Source: Lysobacter_C sp966210725
GTDB lineage: Bacteria; Pseudomonadota; Gammaproteobacteria; Xanthomonadales; Xanthomonadaceae
DNA: 64,000 nucleotides
Direction: 5' to 3'
NCBI GenBank assembly: GCA_966210725.1
Contig: CBIHLN010000001.1
Span: 1-64,000, forward strand
Shown: positions 18,599 through 28,193 of the stretch, in pieces
How the letters are laid out: each line of letters opens with the position of its first letter
How positions within the stretch are numbered: position 1 is the first letter of the stretch
The notes under the pieces: generated by a model
Databases searched by the model: none
Seen by the model: the letters and a program-made list of their open reading frames with translations, nothing else
What the model was told of the DNA's origin: nothing
Position numbers and translations under genes: made by a program

Positions 18599-19228
18599 AT
18601 GGCGCTAGACGATCTGCTCGACGAACACGAACAAAGCGAACGCGTACAGGACTGGTTGCGGCGCAACGGCGCCGGCCTCATCGGTGGCGTGGTCCTGGGA
18701 CTGGCCGCCATTGGCGGCTGGCAGTGGTGGCAGGGCGAGCAGGATGCCCGGAAGCTGGCCGCGGCCGACCAGTACCAACAGGCGCTGGATGGCATCCAGG
18801 ACGATGCTGCCGCGGCATCGGACAAGATCGCCGCGCTGCCTCCCGGCAGGTTCCAGGAGCTGGCGTGGTTGCAGCTTGTGGCTGCGCAAGTCGAAGCCGC
18901 GCAGGCCGACGCCGCGATCACGACGCTGCGTGCGATCCGCAGCGAAGACCCGGCCATGCAGGAGGTCGTCGCGCGACGGCTGGCCCGCCTGCTGATCGAT
19001 ACCGGGGAGCCCGCGCAGGCGCTTGAGCTGCTTGCGTTGGACGACGGTCCGGCCGCGCTCGAGATCCGCGGTGATGCACAGCTGGCGCTCGGCAAGGCCG
19101 AGCTGGCGCGCGAGGCCTACACCCGGGCGCTTGCAGGCATGGACATCGCCTCCCCGCAGCGCGGCATTCTTGAATTGAAACTCACCGATGCCGGTGGGTC
19201 CGTCGACCGTTCCGAGGCCCAGTCTTGA
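18599..19228 (+). CDS. yfgM: YfgM-family tetratricopeptide membrane protein
   Basis: A 209-residue inner-membrane protein: cytoplasmic start MALDDLLDEHEQSERVQDWLRRNG, membrane helix at about 25-43 (LIGGVVLGLAAIGGWQWW), then a periplasmic TPR-like region. This matches YfgM, an ancillary SecYEG partner that hands substrates to periplasmic chaperones. Its TGA overlaps the ATG of bamB, the normal yfgM-bamB pairing. Confidence 0.88.
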   Translation: MALDDLLDEHEQSERVQDWLRRNGAGLIGGVVLGLAAIGGWQWWQGEQDARKLAAADQYQQALDGIQDDAAAASDKIAALPPGRFQELAWLQLVAAQVEAAQADAAITTLRAIRSEDPAMQEVVARRLARLLIDTGEPAQALELLALDDGPAALEIRGDAQLALGKAELAREAYTRALAGMDIASPQRGILELKLTDAGGSVDRSEAQS

Positions 19229-20418
19229 TGAAGTCCGCACTGCATCCGCACCGCTTTCTCCTGCGCACCGCCGCCGCCGTGGCGTGCCTGGCCGTCCTGT
19301 CGGGTTGCACGACCGTTCGTGGCTGGTTCGACAGCGATGACGACGAGGCGGGTAAACCCGCCGCATTGACCGAGTTCACCCCCTCGGCCAGCGTCGCGGA
19401 ACTGTGGTCGTCGAACGTGGGCAAGGGCGAGGGTCGTCTGGGCGCGCGCCAGGGCCCGGTCGTGTTGGACGGCCGCGTCTACGCGGCGGCCATCGAGGGT
19501 GGGGTGCGCGCACTCGATCTCCAGACGGGTGCGTCCGCCTGGCATTACGCCTCTGACGTGCGCATCAGCGGCGGCCCCGGTGCCGGCGACGGGCTGGTCG
19601 TGGTCGGTGGCCTGGACGGTGAAGTGATCGCGCTCGACGCCGCCACGGGCGCGCAGCGTTGGGAAGCGAAGGTCAACAACGAGGTGATCGCCGCACCCGC
19701 CATCGGTATGGGCATGGTGTTCGTGCGCTCCAATGACGGTCGCGTCACCGCGCTCGATGCCGCCAGTGGCGAGCGTCGCTGGTTCTGGAACCGCGATGTG
19801 CCGTCGCTGTCCGTGCGTGGCAACGATGCCGTGCTGCTCGGTCCGGGCTACGTGTTCGTGGGCAACGACGACGGCACCATTGCCGCCCTGAGCGCCACCG
19901 ACGGCGCGCCGCTGTGGGAGCAGGTGGTTGGCGATCAGGAAGGGCGCACCGAGCTCGACCGGATGGCGGATGTCGACGGCACTCCGGTGCTGGACGGCGC
20001 CGCGATATACGCCACCAGCTTCCAGCAGCAGACCCTCGCCATCGACGGCCCGACCGGGCGCCCGATGTGGTCCAGCCAGCAGGGCGGCGCAGGTCGCATC
20101 GGCCTGGCGCCGGACCGCCTCGTCGTTTCGGCACCCGACGGCACCGTCTATGCGCTGGACAAGGCCTCCGGAAGCGCGCTCTGGCAGCAGCCGGGCCTGG
20201 CGCGGCGCAACCTCACCGCACCGGCGGTACAGGGTGACTATGCCGTGGTCGGCGACTTCGATGGCTACCTGCACTGGCTGAACCTGCAGAACGGCGAGTT
20301 CGCTGCCCGCACGCGCGTGTCCGGCAATGCCCTCCGTGCAGCGCCCGTGGTGGCCGATGGCGTGCTGCTGGCGCAGGACACCGACGGCCGCCTGAGCGCC
20401 TTCCGTCTCGGTCAATGA
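19228..20418 (+). CDS. bamB: Outer membrane assembly lipoprotein BamB
   Basis: Beta-propeller lipoprotein of the BAM complex, which inserts outer-membrane proteins. The 396-residue product has a lipobox LSGC at about residues 26-29 and repeated PQQ-like blades, such as GEVIALDAATGAQRWEAKVNNEV near 130 and DGRVTALDAASGERRWFWNRDVP near 170. The ATG at 19228 shares bases with the yfgM stop; an in-frame TTG lies 3 bp upstream. der follows after a strong hairpin. Confidence 0.94.
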   Translation: MKSALHPHRFLLRTAAAVACLAVLSGCTTVRGWFDSDDDEAGKPAALTEFTPSASVAELWSSNVGKGEGRLGARQGPVVLDGRVYAAAIEGGVRALDLQTGASAWHYASDVRISGGPGAGDGLVVVGGLDGEVIALDAATGAQRWEAKVNNEVIAAPAIGMGMVFVRSNDGRVTALDAASGERRWFWNRDVPSLSVRGNDAVLLGPGYVFVGNDDGTIAALSATDGAPLWEQVVGDQEGRTELDRMADVDGTPVLDGAAIYATSFQQQTLAIDGPTGRPMWSSQQGGAGRIGLAPDRLVVSAPDGTVYALDKASGSALWQQPGLARRNLTAPAVQGDYAVVGDFDGYLHWLNLQNGEFAARTRVSGNALRAAPVVADGVLLAQDTDGRLSAFRLGQ

Positions 20419-20424
20419 CACTGC

Positions 20425-20449
20425 GGCGGCGCGGCATGCCCGCGCCGCC
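20425..20449 (+). terminator. Hairpin after bamB
   Basis: GGCGGCGCGG and CCGCGCCGCC form a perfect 10-bp stem with a 5-nt loop, 6 bp after the bamB stop. There is no U-tract. Confidence 0.6.
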
Positions 20450-20557
20450 GATGCTTGGATGCCCATCGCGGGTATCAAGCGCTGAACGCGGGTGACCGGG
20501 GCGAACCTGGGCGACCCTGTCCTCCCCACGCCTCCGTTCCCGCTTCAAGGTCGAACC

Positions 20558-21955
20558 ATGCTGCCCCTCGTCGCCCTCGTCGGCCGTCCCAACGTTGGCA
20601 AGTCCACGTTGTTCAACGCGCTTACGCGCACCCGCGACGCGCTCGTCCACGACGAGCCGGGCGTAACCCGTGACCGCCACTACGGCGTCTGTCGGCCGGA
20701 GGGTCAGCGTGCGTTTGCCGTGGTCGATACCGGCGGCATCGCGGGTGAAGATGAAGGGCTCGCTGGCGCCACGGCCCGTCAGGCCCGGGCAGCGGCTGAA
20801 GAAGCGGACCTGGTGCTGTTTATCGTCGATGGGCGCGAGGGCGCCTCCGCGCTGGACGACGACATCCTGCGCTGGCTGCGCAAGGCCTCCCGCCCCACGA
20901 TGCTGGTCATCAACAAGACCGAGGGCCTGGAGTCGAACGCCGTGCGCGCGGACTTCGCCCGGTACGGCTTCGCCGAAATGCTGGCGATCTCCTCGGCGCA
21001 CCGCCAGGGCATCGACGACCTGATCGACGAGATCATCGAGAAGTTGCCCGAAGAGGGCGCGACCGCGCAACTGGACACGGATCCATCGCGCATCCGCGTG
21101 GCCTTCATCGGTCGCCCGAACGTGGGCAAGTCGACCCTGGTCAACCGCCTGCTGGGGGAGGAGCGGATGATCGCCTCCGACGTGCCCGGCACGACGCGCG
21201 ACTCGGTGTCGGTCGACATGGAGCGCGATGGCCGCCTGTACCGGCTGATCGACACGGCCGGCGTGCGCCGCAAGGCGCGCGTGGATGATGCGGTGGAGAA
21301 GTTCTCCATCATCAAGACGCTTCAGGCGATCGAGCAGTGCCAGGTGGCGGTGGTCATGCTGGACGCCGGCGAGGGCGTGACCGACCAGGATGCCAGCGTA
21401 TTGGGGTACGCCCTGGATGCCGGCCGTGCGCTGGTGGTGGCGGTCAACAAGTGGGACGGGCAGACCGACTACCAGCGGCAGCAGACCGAAGCGCTGCTGG
21501 CGCGAAAGCTCGCGTTCGTGGAGTGGGCCGAAGCGGTGCGCATCAGCGCCAAGCACGGCTCGGGGCTACGCGAACTGTTCAACGCCATCCACCGGGCGCA
21601 CACGTCGGCGACCCGCGAGTTCGGCACCACCGAGGTCACCAAGGCGGTCGAGATCGCCTATGAGACCAACCCGCCGCCGGTCGTGCGTGGGCATGTCGCC
21701 AAGCTGCGGTTTGCCCATCCCAGCGGCACCAATCCGCCGACATTCACGGTGCACGGCACCCGCCTGCGCACGCTGACCGACAGCTACAAGCGTTATCTGG
21801 AGAATTTCTTCCGCAAGCGCTTCAAGCTCGTCGGCACGCCCGTGCGCTTCCTGTTCAAGGAAGGCACCAACCCGTACGAAGGCAAGAAGAACGTGCTGAC
21901 CGACAAGCAGGTGGCGAAGAAGCGTCGCCTGATCAGGCACGTCAAGCGCAAGTGA
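20558..21955 (+). CDS. der: Ribosome biogenesis GTPase Der
   Basis: Double-GTPase needed for 50S assembly. In the 465-residue protein the first G domain starts MLPLVALVGRPNVGKSTLFN and has NKTEG as its G4; the second starts near residue 183 (VAFIGRPNVGKSTLVN) with G3 DTAGVRRKA and G4 NKWD. The KH-like domain fills the last 110 residues. The basic tail VAKKRRLIRHVKRK is typical. The stop overlaps the GTG of mobA (GTGA). Confidence 0.97.
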   Translation: MLPLVALVGRPNVGKSTLFNALTRTRDALVHDEPGVTRDRHYGVCRPEGQRAFAVVDTGGIAGEDEGLAGATARQARAAAEEADLVLFIVDGREGASALDDDILRWLRKASRPTMLVINKTEGLESNAVRADFARYGFAEMLAISSAHRQGIDDLIDEIIEKLPEEGATAQLDTDPSRIRVAFIGRPNVGKSTLVNRLLGEERMIASDVPGTTRDSVSVDMERDGRLYRLIDTAGVRRKARVDDAVEKFSIIKTLQAIEQCQVAVVMLDAGEGVTDQDASVLGYALDAGRALVVAVNKWDGQTDYQRQQTEALLARKLAFVEWAEAVRISAKHGSGLRELFNAIHRAHTSATREFGTTEVTKAVEIAYETNPPPVVRGHVAKLRFAHPSGTNPPTFTVHGTRLRTLTDSYKRYLENFFRKRFKLVGTPVRFLFKEGTNPYEGKKNVLTDKQVAKKRRLIRHVKRK

Positions 21956-22566
21956 CCCGCGCGGCGGCCGACGCACGTCCGGTCACGCTCGGATTGCTGG
22001 CGGGCGGGCAGGGCACGCGGCTGGGCGGTGTCGACAAGGCGTGGCTGCTGTGCGACGGGCAACCCCAGGTGGTGCGCCTGGCTGCGCTGTTCCCGGAGGT
22101 TGCGGAGGTCCTGGTCAGCAGCAACGGGCCCGTCGCGGGTTACGCGTTGCTGGGCCTGCGTGTCATCGCCGATACCACCCCCGGCTTGGGGCCGGTCGCC
22201 GGGCTGGCGGCGCTCGCCAACGCGTGTCGAACCCCGTGGCTGCTGACCTTGCCGGTCGATGCGGTCGACCCTCCCGTGGATCTGCTGGAGCGCCTGATGG
22301 ATGCGGCCTTGGCCGAGAGTGGCGTCGCCGGAGCGGTCGTCCACGACGATGAGGGACTTCAACCGCTGGCGGCGCTCTGGGCGACGGATGTCCTGGCCAT
22401 CCACGCCCGGGCTGCACTGGCGGCAGGCCGGCTGGCCGTTCATCAGCTCGTCGATGCCGCGCGCCTGCGGCCGACCAGGCTGCCCGGCGTGCAGTTGGGC
22501 AACCTCAACACGTTCGACGACCTCGAGGCCGCCCGCGCGACGCTTCCCGATGGAGGATCGAGATGA
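21952..22566 (+). CDS. mobA: Molybdenum cofactor guanylyltransferase
   Basis: Attaches GMP to molybdopterin to form the guanine dinucleotide cofactor. The 204-residue protein has the nucleotidyltransferase loop LLAGGQGTRLGGVDKAWL at about 14-31 and the PVDAVDPP acidic motif near 100. GTG start overlaps the der stop; moeA starts 4 bp inside its end. The pairing with moeA and moeB supports MobA over the related CTP-type MocA. Confidence 0.9.
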   Translation: MTRAAADARPVTLGLLAGGQGTRLGGVDKAWLLCDGQPQVVRLAALFPEVAEVLVSSNGPVAGYALLGLRVIADTTPGLGPVAGLAALANACRTPWLLTLPVDAVDPPVDLLERLMDAALAESGVAGAVVHDDEGLQPLAALWATDVLAIHARAALAAGRLAVHQLVDAARLRPTRLPGVQLGNLNTFDDLEAARATLPDGGSR

Positions 22567-23786
22567 CAGCAGCAGTATTCCCGACCTCGATCGTGCTCGC
22601 CGAGGCGCTCGACATCATTGCCGAGGTCGCCGCGCGGCACCGGCTCGACAGCGAGTCGCTGGCGCTCGGGCGCACGCACGGCCGCGTGCTGGCACAGGAT
22701 GTCGTCGCGCCCATGCCGTTGCCGCCGTTCGACAACAGCGCCATGGACGGATTCGCCTACCGGCACGCCGATCTCGCCGACGGGCCGACCCGCCTCCGGC
22801 TCGCCGGCGAGCAGTTCGCCGGTACCGCCGAGGCCGGCTCGATCTCGGACGGCGAATGCTGGCGAATCACGACCGGTGCGCCGATGCCGTCAGGCGCCGA
22901 CAGCGTGGTGATCAAGGAGCGCGTGGCCGCCGATGGCGACCACGTGCTCGTACCGGCCGGCGAGGTGGCCGGCGCCAACGTGAGGTGCGCCGGCGAGGAC
23001 GTCGGCGAGGGTGACCGGGTGCTGAGCGCGGGACAGTGGCTGACGCCGGCGCGGGTCTCGCTCGCCGCCTCGCTGGGCCTGCCCTCACTCTCCGTGAGCC
23101 GTCGCCCGACGGTCGCCGTGTTCACCAGCGGCGACGAGCTGGTCGAGCCCGGCCTGCCACTCGCACCGGGGCAAATCCACGACAGCAACCGCGAATTGCT
23201 GATGGGCCTGTTGCGTGCCGAGGGGCTGGAGCCCACGGCCTGGCCGCGCCTGCCCGATGACGCGCGGCAGGTCGAGATCGCGTTGCGCGACGCTGCATGC
23301 GCTTTCGACGTGGTCCTGACCTGCGGCGCGGTGTCGGCCGGCGAGAAGGACCATATCCCGGCGGTCGTCGAACGCTTCGGTGACGTCCATTTCTGGAAAG
23401 TGCTGATGAAGCCGGGCATGCCGGCGCTGCTCGGCAGCATCGACCAGGCCCGCATCCTCGCGCTGCCGGGCAACCCGGTATCCGTGTTGGCGACCTGGCT
23501 GACGCTGGGCCGTGCGCTGGTGGACGGGCTGCAGGGCCGCAGCGAGCCGCGCCCCGTCTGGAAAGCGCGACTGGCAGCGCCGATCGACAAGCGCCACCCG
23601 CGCCGGGAGTTCATCCGGGCATCCCTCCAGTGCGATGACGGGGGCCACCTGGTGGTGGTGCCCAGCGGGGCGACCGGCTCCCACCGCCTGCGCGCGGCGG
23701 CCGATGCGGACGCCTTGGTGGTCGTACCCGAAGGCCCGCAAGCGCTCCCCGCGGGCGCCATCGTCGAGGTCCTGCCGTACCGCTGA
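22563..23786 (+). CDS. moeA: Molybdopterin molybdotransferase
   Basis: Inserts molybdate into adenylylated molybdopterin. The 407-residue length is normal. Motifs include PPFDNSAMDGFAYRH near residue 58, TTGAPMPSGADSVV near 103, and SAGEKDHIPAVVERFGDVHFWKVLMKPGMP near 260 in the MoCF domain (given in part; key residues are the GEKD and KPGMP groups). It overlaps mobA by 4 bp. Confidence 0.94.
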   Translation: MTAAVFPTSIVLAEALDIIAEVAARHRLDSESLALGRTHGRVLAQDVVAPMPLPPFDNSAMDGFAYRHADLADGPTRLRLAGEQFAGTAEAGSISDGECWRITTGAPMPSGADSVVIKERVAADGDHVLVPAGEVAGANVRCAGEDVGEGDRVLSAGQWLTPARVSLAASLGLPSLSVSRRPTVAVFTSGDELVEPGLPLAPGQIHDSNRELLMGLLRAEGLEPTAWPRLPDDARQVEIALRDAACAFDVVLTCGAVSAGEKDHIPAVVERFGDVHFWKVLMKPGMPALLGSIDQARILALPGNPVSVLATWLTLGRALVDGLQGRSEPRPVWKARLAAPIDKRHPRREFIRASLQCDDGGHLVVVPSGATGSHRLRAAADADALVVVPEGPQALPAGAIVEVLPYR

Positions 23787-23809
23787 GCCGGGCGCGCGAT
23801 AATCGGGGC

Positions 23810-24958
23810 ATGGATCCGACGACCCGAGAGCGCCACATCGAACACATCCCGCCCGCCGAGGCTTATCGGCGCCAGCAGCGGGGCGGCCTGCTGATCGACG
23901 TGCGCGAGCACCATGAGCGCATGCTCGGGTTCGCCGCGGGTGCGACCGGCGTCGCCCGGGGCGATCTCGAGGGCGATCCGGCGGCGGCAGTCCCGCACCC
24001 GTCGACGCCTGTCATGCTGATCTGCCAGGTGGGCGGCCGCTCGCTCAAGGCCGCCGAAGTGCTCGTGGCGGCCGGCTATACCGGCGTGGCTACTGTCGAG
24101 GGCGGCACGGAACGCTGGATGGCGGACGGGCTGCCCATCGAGCGGCCCGAAGGCGATGCGGATTTCTTCGAACGCTACTCCCGCCACCTGCGCCTGCCGG
24201 AAGTGGGCGAGGCCGGTCAGCGACGCCTGCAGGCCGCACGCGTGGCGATGGTCGGAGCCGGTGGCCTGGGGTCGCCGGCGGCGTTCTACCTCGCCGCGGC
24301 CGGGGTCGGCTCGATCGTGCTCGCCGATGACGACGTGGTCGATCGCAGCAACCTGCAGCGCCAGGTGCTGCATACCGATGCCCGAGTGGGCATGCCGAAG
24401 GTGGAGTCGGCGCGCATCGCCCTGACGGCGCTGAACCCGGGCGTCGACATCGAAACCTTAGGCGAGCGCATCGATTCCGGCAACGTGGAGCGCCTGATCG
24501 CCTCGGCCGATGTCGTGATCGACGGCGCCGACAACTTCCCCGCCCGTTACCTGCTCAACGACGCCTGCGTGAAGCTGGGCAAGCCCCTGGTCTACGGGGC
24601 GGTGCACCGTTTCGAAGGGCAGGTCAGCGTGTTCGATGCCGGCCGCCACCGGGGCGAGGCGCCCTGCTACCGCTGTCTATTTCCGGAGCCGCCGCCAGCG
24701 GACGCCGCGCCCAACTGCGCCGAGGCCGGCGTGCTGGGTGTGCTGCCCGGCGTGATCGGCCTGCTGCAGGCTACCGAGGCGATCAAGCTCATCCTCGGGC
24801 TGGGCGAGCCGTTGCGCGGGCGGCTGCTGCACTTCGATGCGCTGGCCATGCGGTTCCGTGAAACCCGGCTGGGGGCCGATCCGCACTGTGCGGTATGCAC
24901 ACCGGGTACACCGTTTCCCGGCTATATCGACTACGCGCGGTTCTGCGCCGGCCCCTGA
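23810..24958 (+). CDS. moeB: Rhodanese-MoeB/ThiF fusion, sulfur-carrier adenylyltransferase
   Basis: E1-like enzyme that adenylylates a sulfur-carrier protein such as MoaD or ThiS. Of 382 residues, about 8-110 form a rhodanese domain with active-site loop LICQVGGRSLKAAEVL (Cys near 68), and about 115-375 a MoeB/ThiF domain with the nucleotide loop MVGAGGLGSPAAFYLA, VVDRSNLQRQVLH and zinc pairs CYRC and CAVC. In most fusions the rhodanese is C-terminal; here it is N-terminal, an order seen in Xanthomonadaceae. Context right after mobA-moeA supports a molybdopterin role, though thiamine or thiolation roles are possible. Confidence 0.88.
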   Translation: MDPTTRERHIEHIPPAEAYRRQQRGGLLIDVREHHERMLGFAAGATGVARGDLEGDPAAAVPHPSTPVMLICQVGGRSLKAAEVLVAAGYTGVATVEGGTERWMADGLPIERPEGDADFFERYSRHLRLPEVGEAGQRRLQAARVAMVGAGGLGSPAAFYLAAAGVGSIVLADDDVVDRSNLQRQVLHTDARVGMPKVESARIALTALNPGVDIETLGERIDSGNVERLIASADVVIDGADNFPARYLLNDACVKLGKPLVYGAVHRFEGQVSVFDAGRHRGEAPCYRCLFPEPPPADAAPNCAEAGVLGVLPGVIGLLQATEAIKLILGLGEPLRGRLLHFDALAMRFRETRLGADPHCAVCTPGTPFPGYIDYARFCAGP

Positions 24959-25014
24959 CGCCCGCGTCCATTGGCCTGCAGGCCATTCCCGTTAGGCGAT
25001 GCGAGGATCAGGCG

Positions 25015-26004
25015 ATGAGGCAGGCCGCGTGGTGGAGTTGGGTAGCAGCGCTTGCGTTTGCGGGTGCATGGTCGAGCGCGGCCGAGGCGGGTTGCCTGTC
25101 GACCGACCCCGCCCAGGCCCGTGACCTGCCATCGCGGATCGCAGCGGTGGCCTGCCGCGAACATGCGCTCTGGTACCAGCCCTTCATTGATGCCGACGGG
25201 CGGCTGGTCAGTACCGCGGTGTACGAAGCCGAGGACACGCGTCTGAACGACGGCGCCACGCCGGCATGGCTGCGCGTGGTGGACTACTGGCAGGGCAGCG
25301 GATTGATGGGTGCGATGTCGTTCGCGCCCGGGGCCAGCACCTGCGCCTATGCACGTCGCGGCAGTGGGCCGGTGCCGGGCTGCCGGACATTCGTGATCGA
25401 CAAACCGTGGTCGGCGGCCTTCATGTCGTACGTGATGGTGCAGTCGGGCGTCCCGGGGTTCCGCGCGTCACCCGCCCACGTCGATTATGTCCGGGATGCC
25501 TATCTGCGCCCCGAATCGAGCCCGTACCTCGCGGAGGATCCACGCACCGCCCGTCCCGCGGTAGGCGACCTGCTGTGCTACGCCCGCGGGGGTGGCAGCG
25601 GGGCTGACAGCCACCCCGCGCTGTCGAGCTGGTTCGCCCGCAACCCCGGTGGTTCGCTGGCCATGCATTGCGATGTGGTGGTCGACGCGGGCAGCGACGG
25701 CAATGCGTATCTCATCGGCGGCAACCTGCTGCAGTCGGTGACCATGCGCATCCTGCCGCTCAACCGCAGCGGCCAGTTCTGGGGGCTGCCGCAGGGCGAC
25801 AGCGCCTACTGCTCACCCCTCAACCGGGAGGCCTGCAGTTTCAACCGGCAGCAGTGGACCACGCTGCTCAAACTGAAACCGGGGCTGCCGATGCGGGCCA
25901 TGCCGTCGCTCTCACCGCAGGCACCACCGTCGCAGGCCTGCTGCGTGCACTGCGTGGTCGGCTCGGGCGTGCCGCGCTGTGCGACGCCTGCAACGGGTGA
26001 CTAG
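25015..26004 (+). CDS. DUF2272-family exported protein
   Basis: A 329-residue exported protein with a signal peptide ending near SSAAEA. The mature part contains PWSAAFMSYVMVQSGVPGF and HVDYVRDAYLRPESSPYLAEDP and AVGDLLCYARGGG followed by MHCDVVVDAG, the layout of DUF2272 proteins, which look like NlpC/P60-type or CHAP-like fold members. A cysteine-rich tail (ACCVHCVVGSGVPRCATP) is unusual. Start at 25015 (MRQAAWWSW) is chosen for the signal peptide. It converges with the next gene, overlapping by 4 bp. Confidence 0.75.
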   Translation: MRQAAWWSWVAALAFAGAWSSAAEAGCLSTDPAQARDLPSRIAAVACREHALWYQPFIDADGRLVSTAVYEAEDTRLNDGATPAWLRVVDYWQGSGLMGAMSFAPGASTCAYARRGSGPVPGCRTFVIDKPWSAAFMSYVMVQSGVPGFRASPAHVDYVRDAYLRPESSPYLAEDPRTARPAVGDLLCYARGGGSGADSHPALSSWFARNPGGSLAMHCDVVVDAGSDGNAYLIGGNLLQSVTMRILPLNRSGQFWGLPQGDSAYCSPLNREACSFNRQQWTTLLKLKPGLPMRAMPSLSPQAPPSQACCVHCVVGSGVPRCATPATGD

Positions 26005-26801
26005 CGCCGCGTCGTGTCCCGCCGCATGAAGGCCTGCAGCGCCGCGCCGTAGGCAGGATCGGCGTCTACGGTGTTATGGCCGGCGCCGGTAAGCGTCACC
26101 TCTGTGGTGGACGCGCGGGGCAGGGCATCGATCAGTCGCCGGGTGCTGTGCGCTGGCACGACCTCATCGTCACCCGCGCGCACGACCTGAACCTCGTCCT
26201 CGAACCCCGCCAGCGCGAGAGAGGAATCGAACCGGTCCCGGATGAGCCAGTCCACCGGCAGCCACGGGTAATGGTGGCGGGCCACCGTGACCATGCTGTC
26301 GAACGGCGTGACCAGGGACAGCCGCTGTACCGGCCGCCGCGAGGCGACATGGGCCGCGACTCCGCTGCCCAGGCTGCGTCCGATGACATCGACCGATGCG
26401 TGGCGGGCCGCGGCGTGGTCGAAGAACGCCAGCGCGTCCTGCTTGAGCGCGCCTTCCGAGGGCGAACCCTCGCTGGCGCCGTAGCCGCGGTAGGCCGGCA
26501 GGTACACGGTGTGGCCGGGGAACCAGTGCGCGAACGCATCCCGGTGCACCTCGACGGCCTCCGCATTGCCGCCGAAATACACCAGCGCATGCGCACGCCC
26601 GGGGTTGACCACCCAGGCCCGCAGTCGGACATCGTCCACGACCAGCGTCAGGTCGGCGCCCGCGGCCGAGGTGCGGGTGAATGCCGGGAAGTACATCAGG
26701 TCGCGCTGCCGTGCCGCGACCAGCACGCAGACGGCGAGGTAGCCCATGGCAAGCAGCACCAGGGCCCGCAGCAGGGTGCGTCGCCACGCCCGGCGTGCCA
26801 T
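26001..26801 (-). CDS. Alpha/beta hydrolase, membrane-anchored
   Basis: A 266-residue serine hydrolase. Residues 9-29 form an N-terminal membrane anchor. The nucleophile elbow is VIGRSLGSGVAAHVA (Ser near residue 147), the acid is in VVRAGDDEVVP and the histidine in GAGHNTVD. It resembles YsgA/YfhR-type or Bem46-like hydrolases of unknown substrate. Its 3' end overlaps the convergent DUF2272 gene. Confidence 0.82.
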   Translation of the reverse strand: MARRAWRRTLLRALVLLAMGYLAVCVLVAARQRDLMYFPAFTRTSAAGADLTLVVDDVRLRAWVVNPGRAHALVYFGGNAEAVEVHRDAFAHWFPGHTVYLPAYRGYGASEGSPSEGALKQDALAFFDHAAARHASVDVIGRSLGSGVAAHVASRRPVQRLSLVTPFDSMVTVARHHYPWLPVDWLIRDRFDSSLALAGFEDEVQVVRAGDDEVVPAHSTRRLIDALPRASTTEVTLTGAGHNTVDADPAYGAALQAFMRRDTTRR

Positions 26802-26812
26802 CGAGGGTCGAT

Positions 26813-27124
26813 TCAGACGGCGTGCGAGCGCTTCGCCGCATCAAAGGCGGCCAGTTGCTCCGGCGTCGCATCACGCTGGTGCTTGGACTTCCACTGCGGG
26901 AAGGGCTCGCCATACACCGCCTCCCGCGCCTCGTCCCGGGTCATGGTGATGCCGCGGGTCTCGGCGGCCTCGCGGTACCAGTCGGCCAGGCAGTTGCGGC
27001 AGAAGCCGGCCAGGATCATCAGGTCGATGTTCTGCACGTCGGGGCGTGCCTCCAGCAGGTGCTGCCGGAGGCGCCTGAACACGGCGGCTTCGATCGCGGT
27101 GGTTTCGTGGTCGTGCTCGGTCAT
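26813..27124 (-). CDS. DUF1244 protein
   Basis: A 103-residue soluble protein with MILAGFCRNCLADWYREAA (CxxC near residues 47-50) and GEPFPQWKSKHQ, the hallmarks of DUF1244, a widespread family with no firm function. It lies 11 bp upstream of the hydrolase gene on the same strand, and divergently from folD. Confidence 0.82.
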   Translation of the reverse strand: MTEHDHETTAIEAAVFRRLRQHLLEARPDVQNIDLMILAGFCRNCLADWYREAAETRGITMTRDEAREAVYGEPFPQWKSKHQRDATPEQLAAFDAAKRSHAV

Positions 27125-27197
27125 GGCCGGTCTCCGGAAAGGGCGCTGTCGATCAGCGATAATGCGCGGCTACGTTCCAGCGCGCACTCTCCCCAGC

Positions 27198-28097
27198 ATG
27201 ACCCGAACCAGCAAGTCCCACACGTCCAGCACCGCCCGAATCCTCGACGGCAAACGCATCGCCGAGGACCTGCTCGACAACCTCAAGGCCCAGGTCGATG
27301 CGCGCCTGGCGGCCGGCAAGTCGGCGCCGGGCCTGGCGGTGGTGCTGGTGGGCAATGACCCGGCGTCGGCCGTGTACGTGCGCAACAAGCGCCGGGCCGC
27401 CGAGAAGGTCGGCATCCGCGCGATCGACCACGACCTGCCGGCCGACACCGGCGATGACGAGTTGCTGGCCCTGATCGACCGACTGAATGCCGACCCCGAT
27501 GTCCACGGCATCCTGGTGCAGTTGCCGCTGCCTGACCGCCGCGACGCCACCGCGCTGATCCACCGCATCGACCCGCGCAAGGACGTGGACGGCTTCCACC
27601 CGGAGAACGTCGGCCACCTCGCGCTGCGCCAGTTCGGCCTGCGCCCGTGCACGCCGCGCGGCATCACTACGCTGCTGGGCTACACCGACCGGCCGGTGCG
27701 CGGGCAGAGTGCCACCATCGTCGGCGTCTCCAACCACGTCGGGCGGCCCATGGCGCTCGAGCTGCTGATCGCCGGTTGCACCACCACGTGCTGCCACAAG
27801 TTCACGCCGCCGGATGTGCTGGAGGCGGCCGTGCGCGGCGCCGACATCCTGGTGGTGGCGGTCGGCCGGCCGCAGCTCATCCCGGGCGAATGGGTGAAGC
27901 CGGGCGCCGTGGTCATCGACGTGGGCATCAACCGCCTGGACGACGGCCGTCTGGTGGGCGACGTGGGCTACGCGGCCGCAGCGGAGCGGGCCAGCTGGAT
28001 CACGCCGGTCCCGGGCGGGGTGGGGCCGATGACGGTTGCTACGCTGATGCAGAACACCCTGGAGGCGGCCGAAGCCGCGGACCCGGCCGCCCCCTGA
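27198..28097 (+). CDS. folD: Methylenetetrahydrofolate dehydrogenase/cyclohydrolase
   Basis: Interconverts methylene- and formyl-tetrahydrofolate. The 299-residue enzyme has VGNDPASAVYVRNKRRAAEK near residue 50 with the catalytic Lys, VQLPLPDR near 104, DGFHPENVG near 132, the NADP loop VGVSNHVGRPMALELL near 175 and TPVPGGVGPMTVATLM near 272. A run of Thr and Ser residues lengthens the N terminus. The start MTRTSKSH at 27198 is the only ATG close to the domain. Confidence 0.96.
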   Translation: MTRTSKSHTSSTARILDGKRIAEDLLDNLKAQVDARLAAGKSAPGLAVVLVGNDPASAVYVRNKRRAAEKVGIRAIDHDLPADTGDDELLALIDRLNADPDVHGILVQLPLPDRRDATALIHRIDPRKDVDGFHPENVGHLALRQFGLRPCTPRGITTLLGYTDRPVRGQSATIVGVSNHVGRPMALELLIAGCTTTCCHKFTPPDVLEAAVRGADILVVAVGRPQLIPGEWVKPGAVVIDVGINRLDDGRLVGDVGYAAAAERASWITPVPGGVGPMTVATLMQNTLEAAEAADPAAP

Positions 28098-28193
28098 GCC
28101 GGGGCAGCGGGACGGCGTTTCCGCGGGCCACGAGGCAAGCGCAGGCCGCCCGCGCGCGGTACAATGGCGCGCTTCATCCACCCGGGCCGCCCC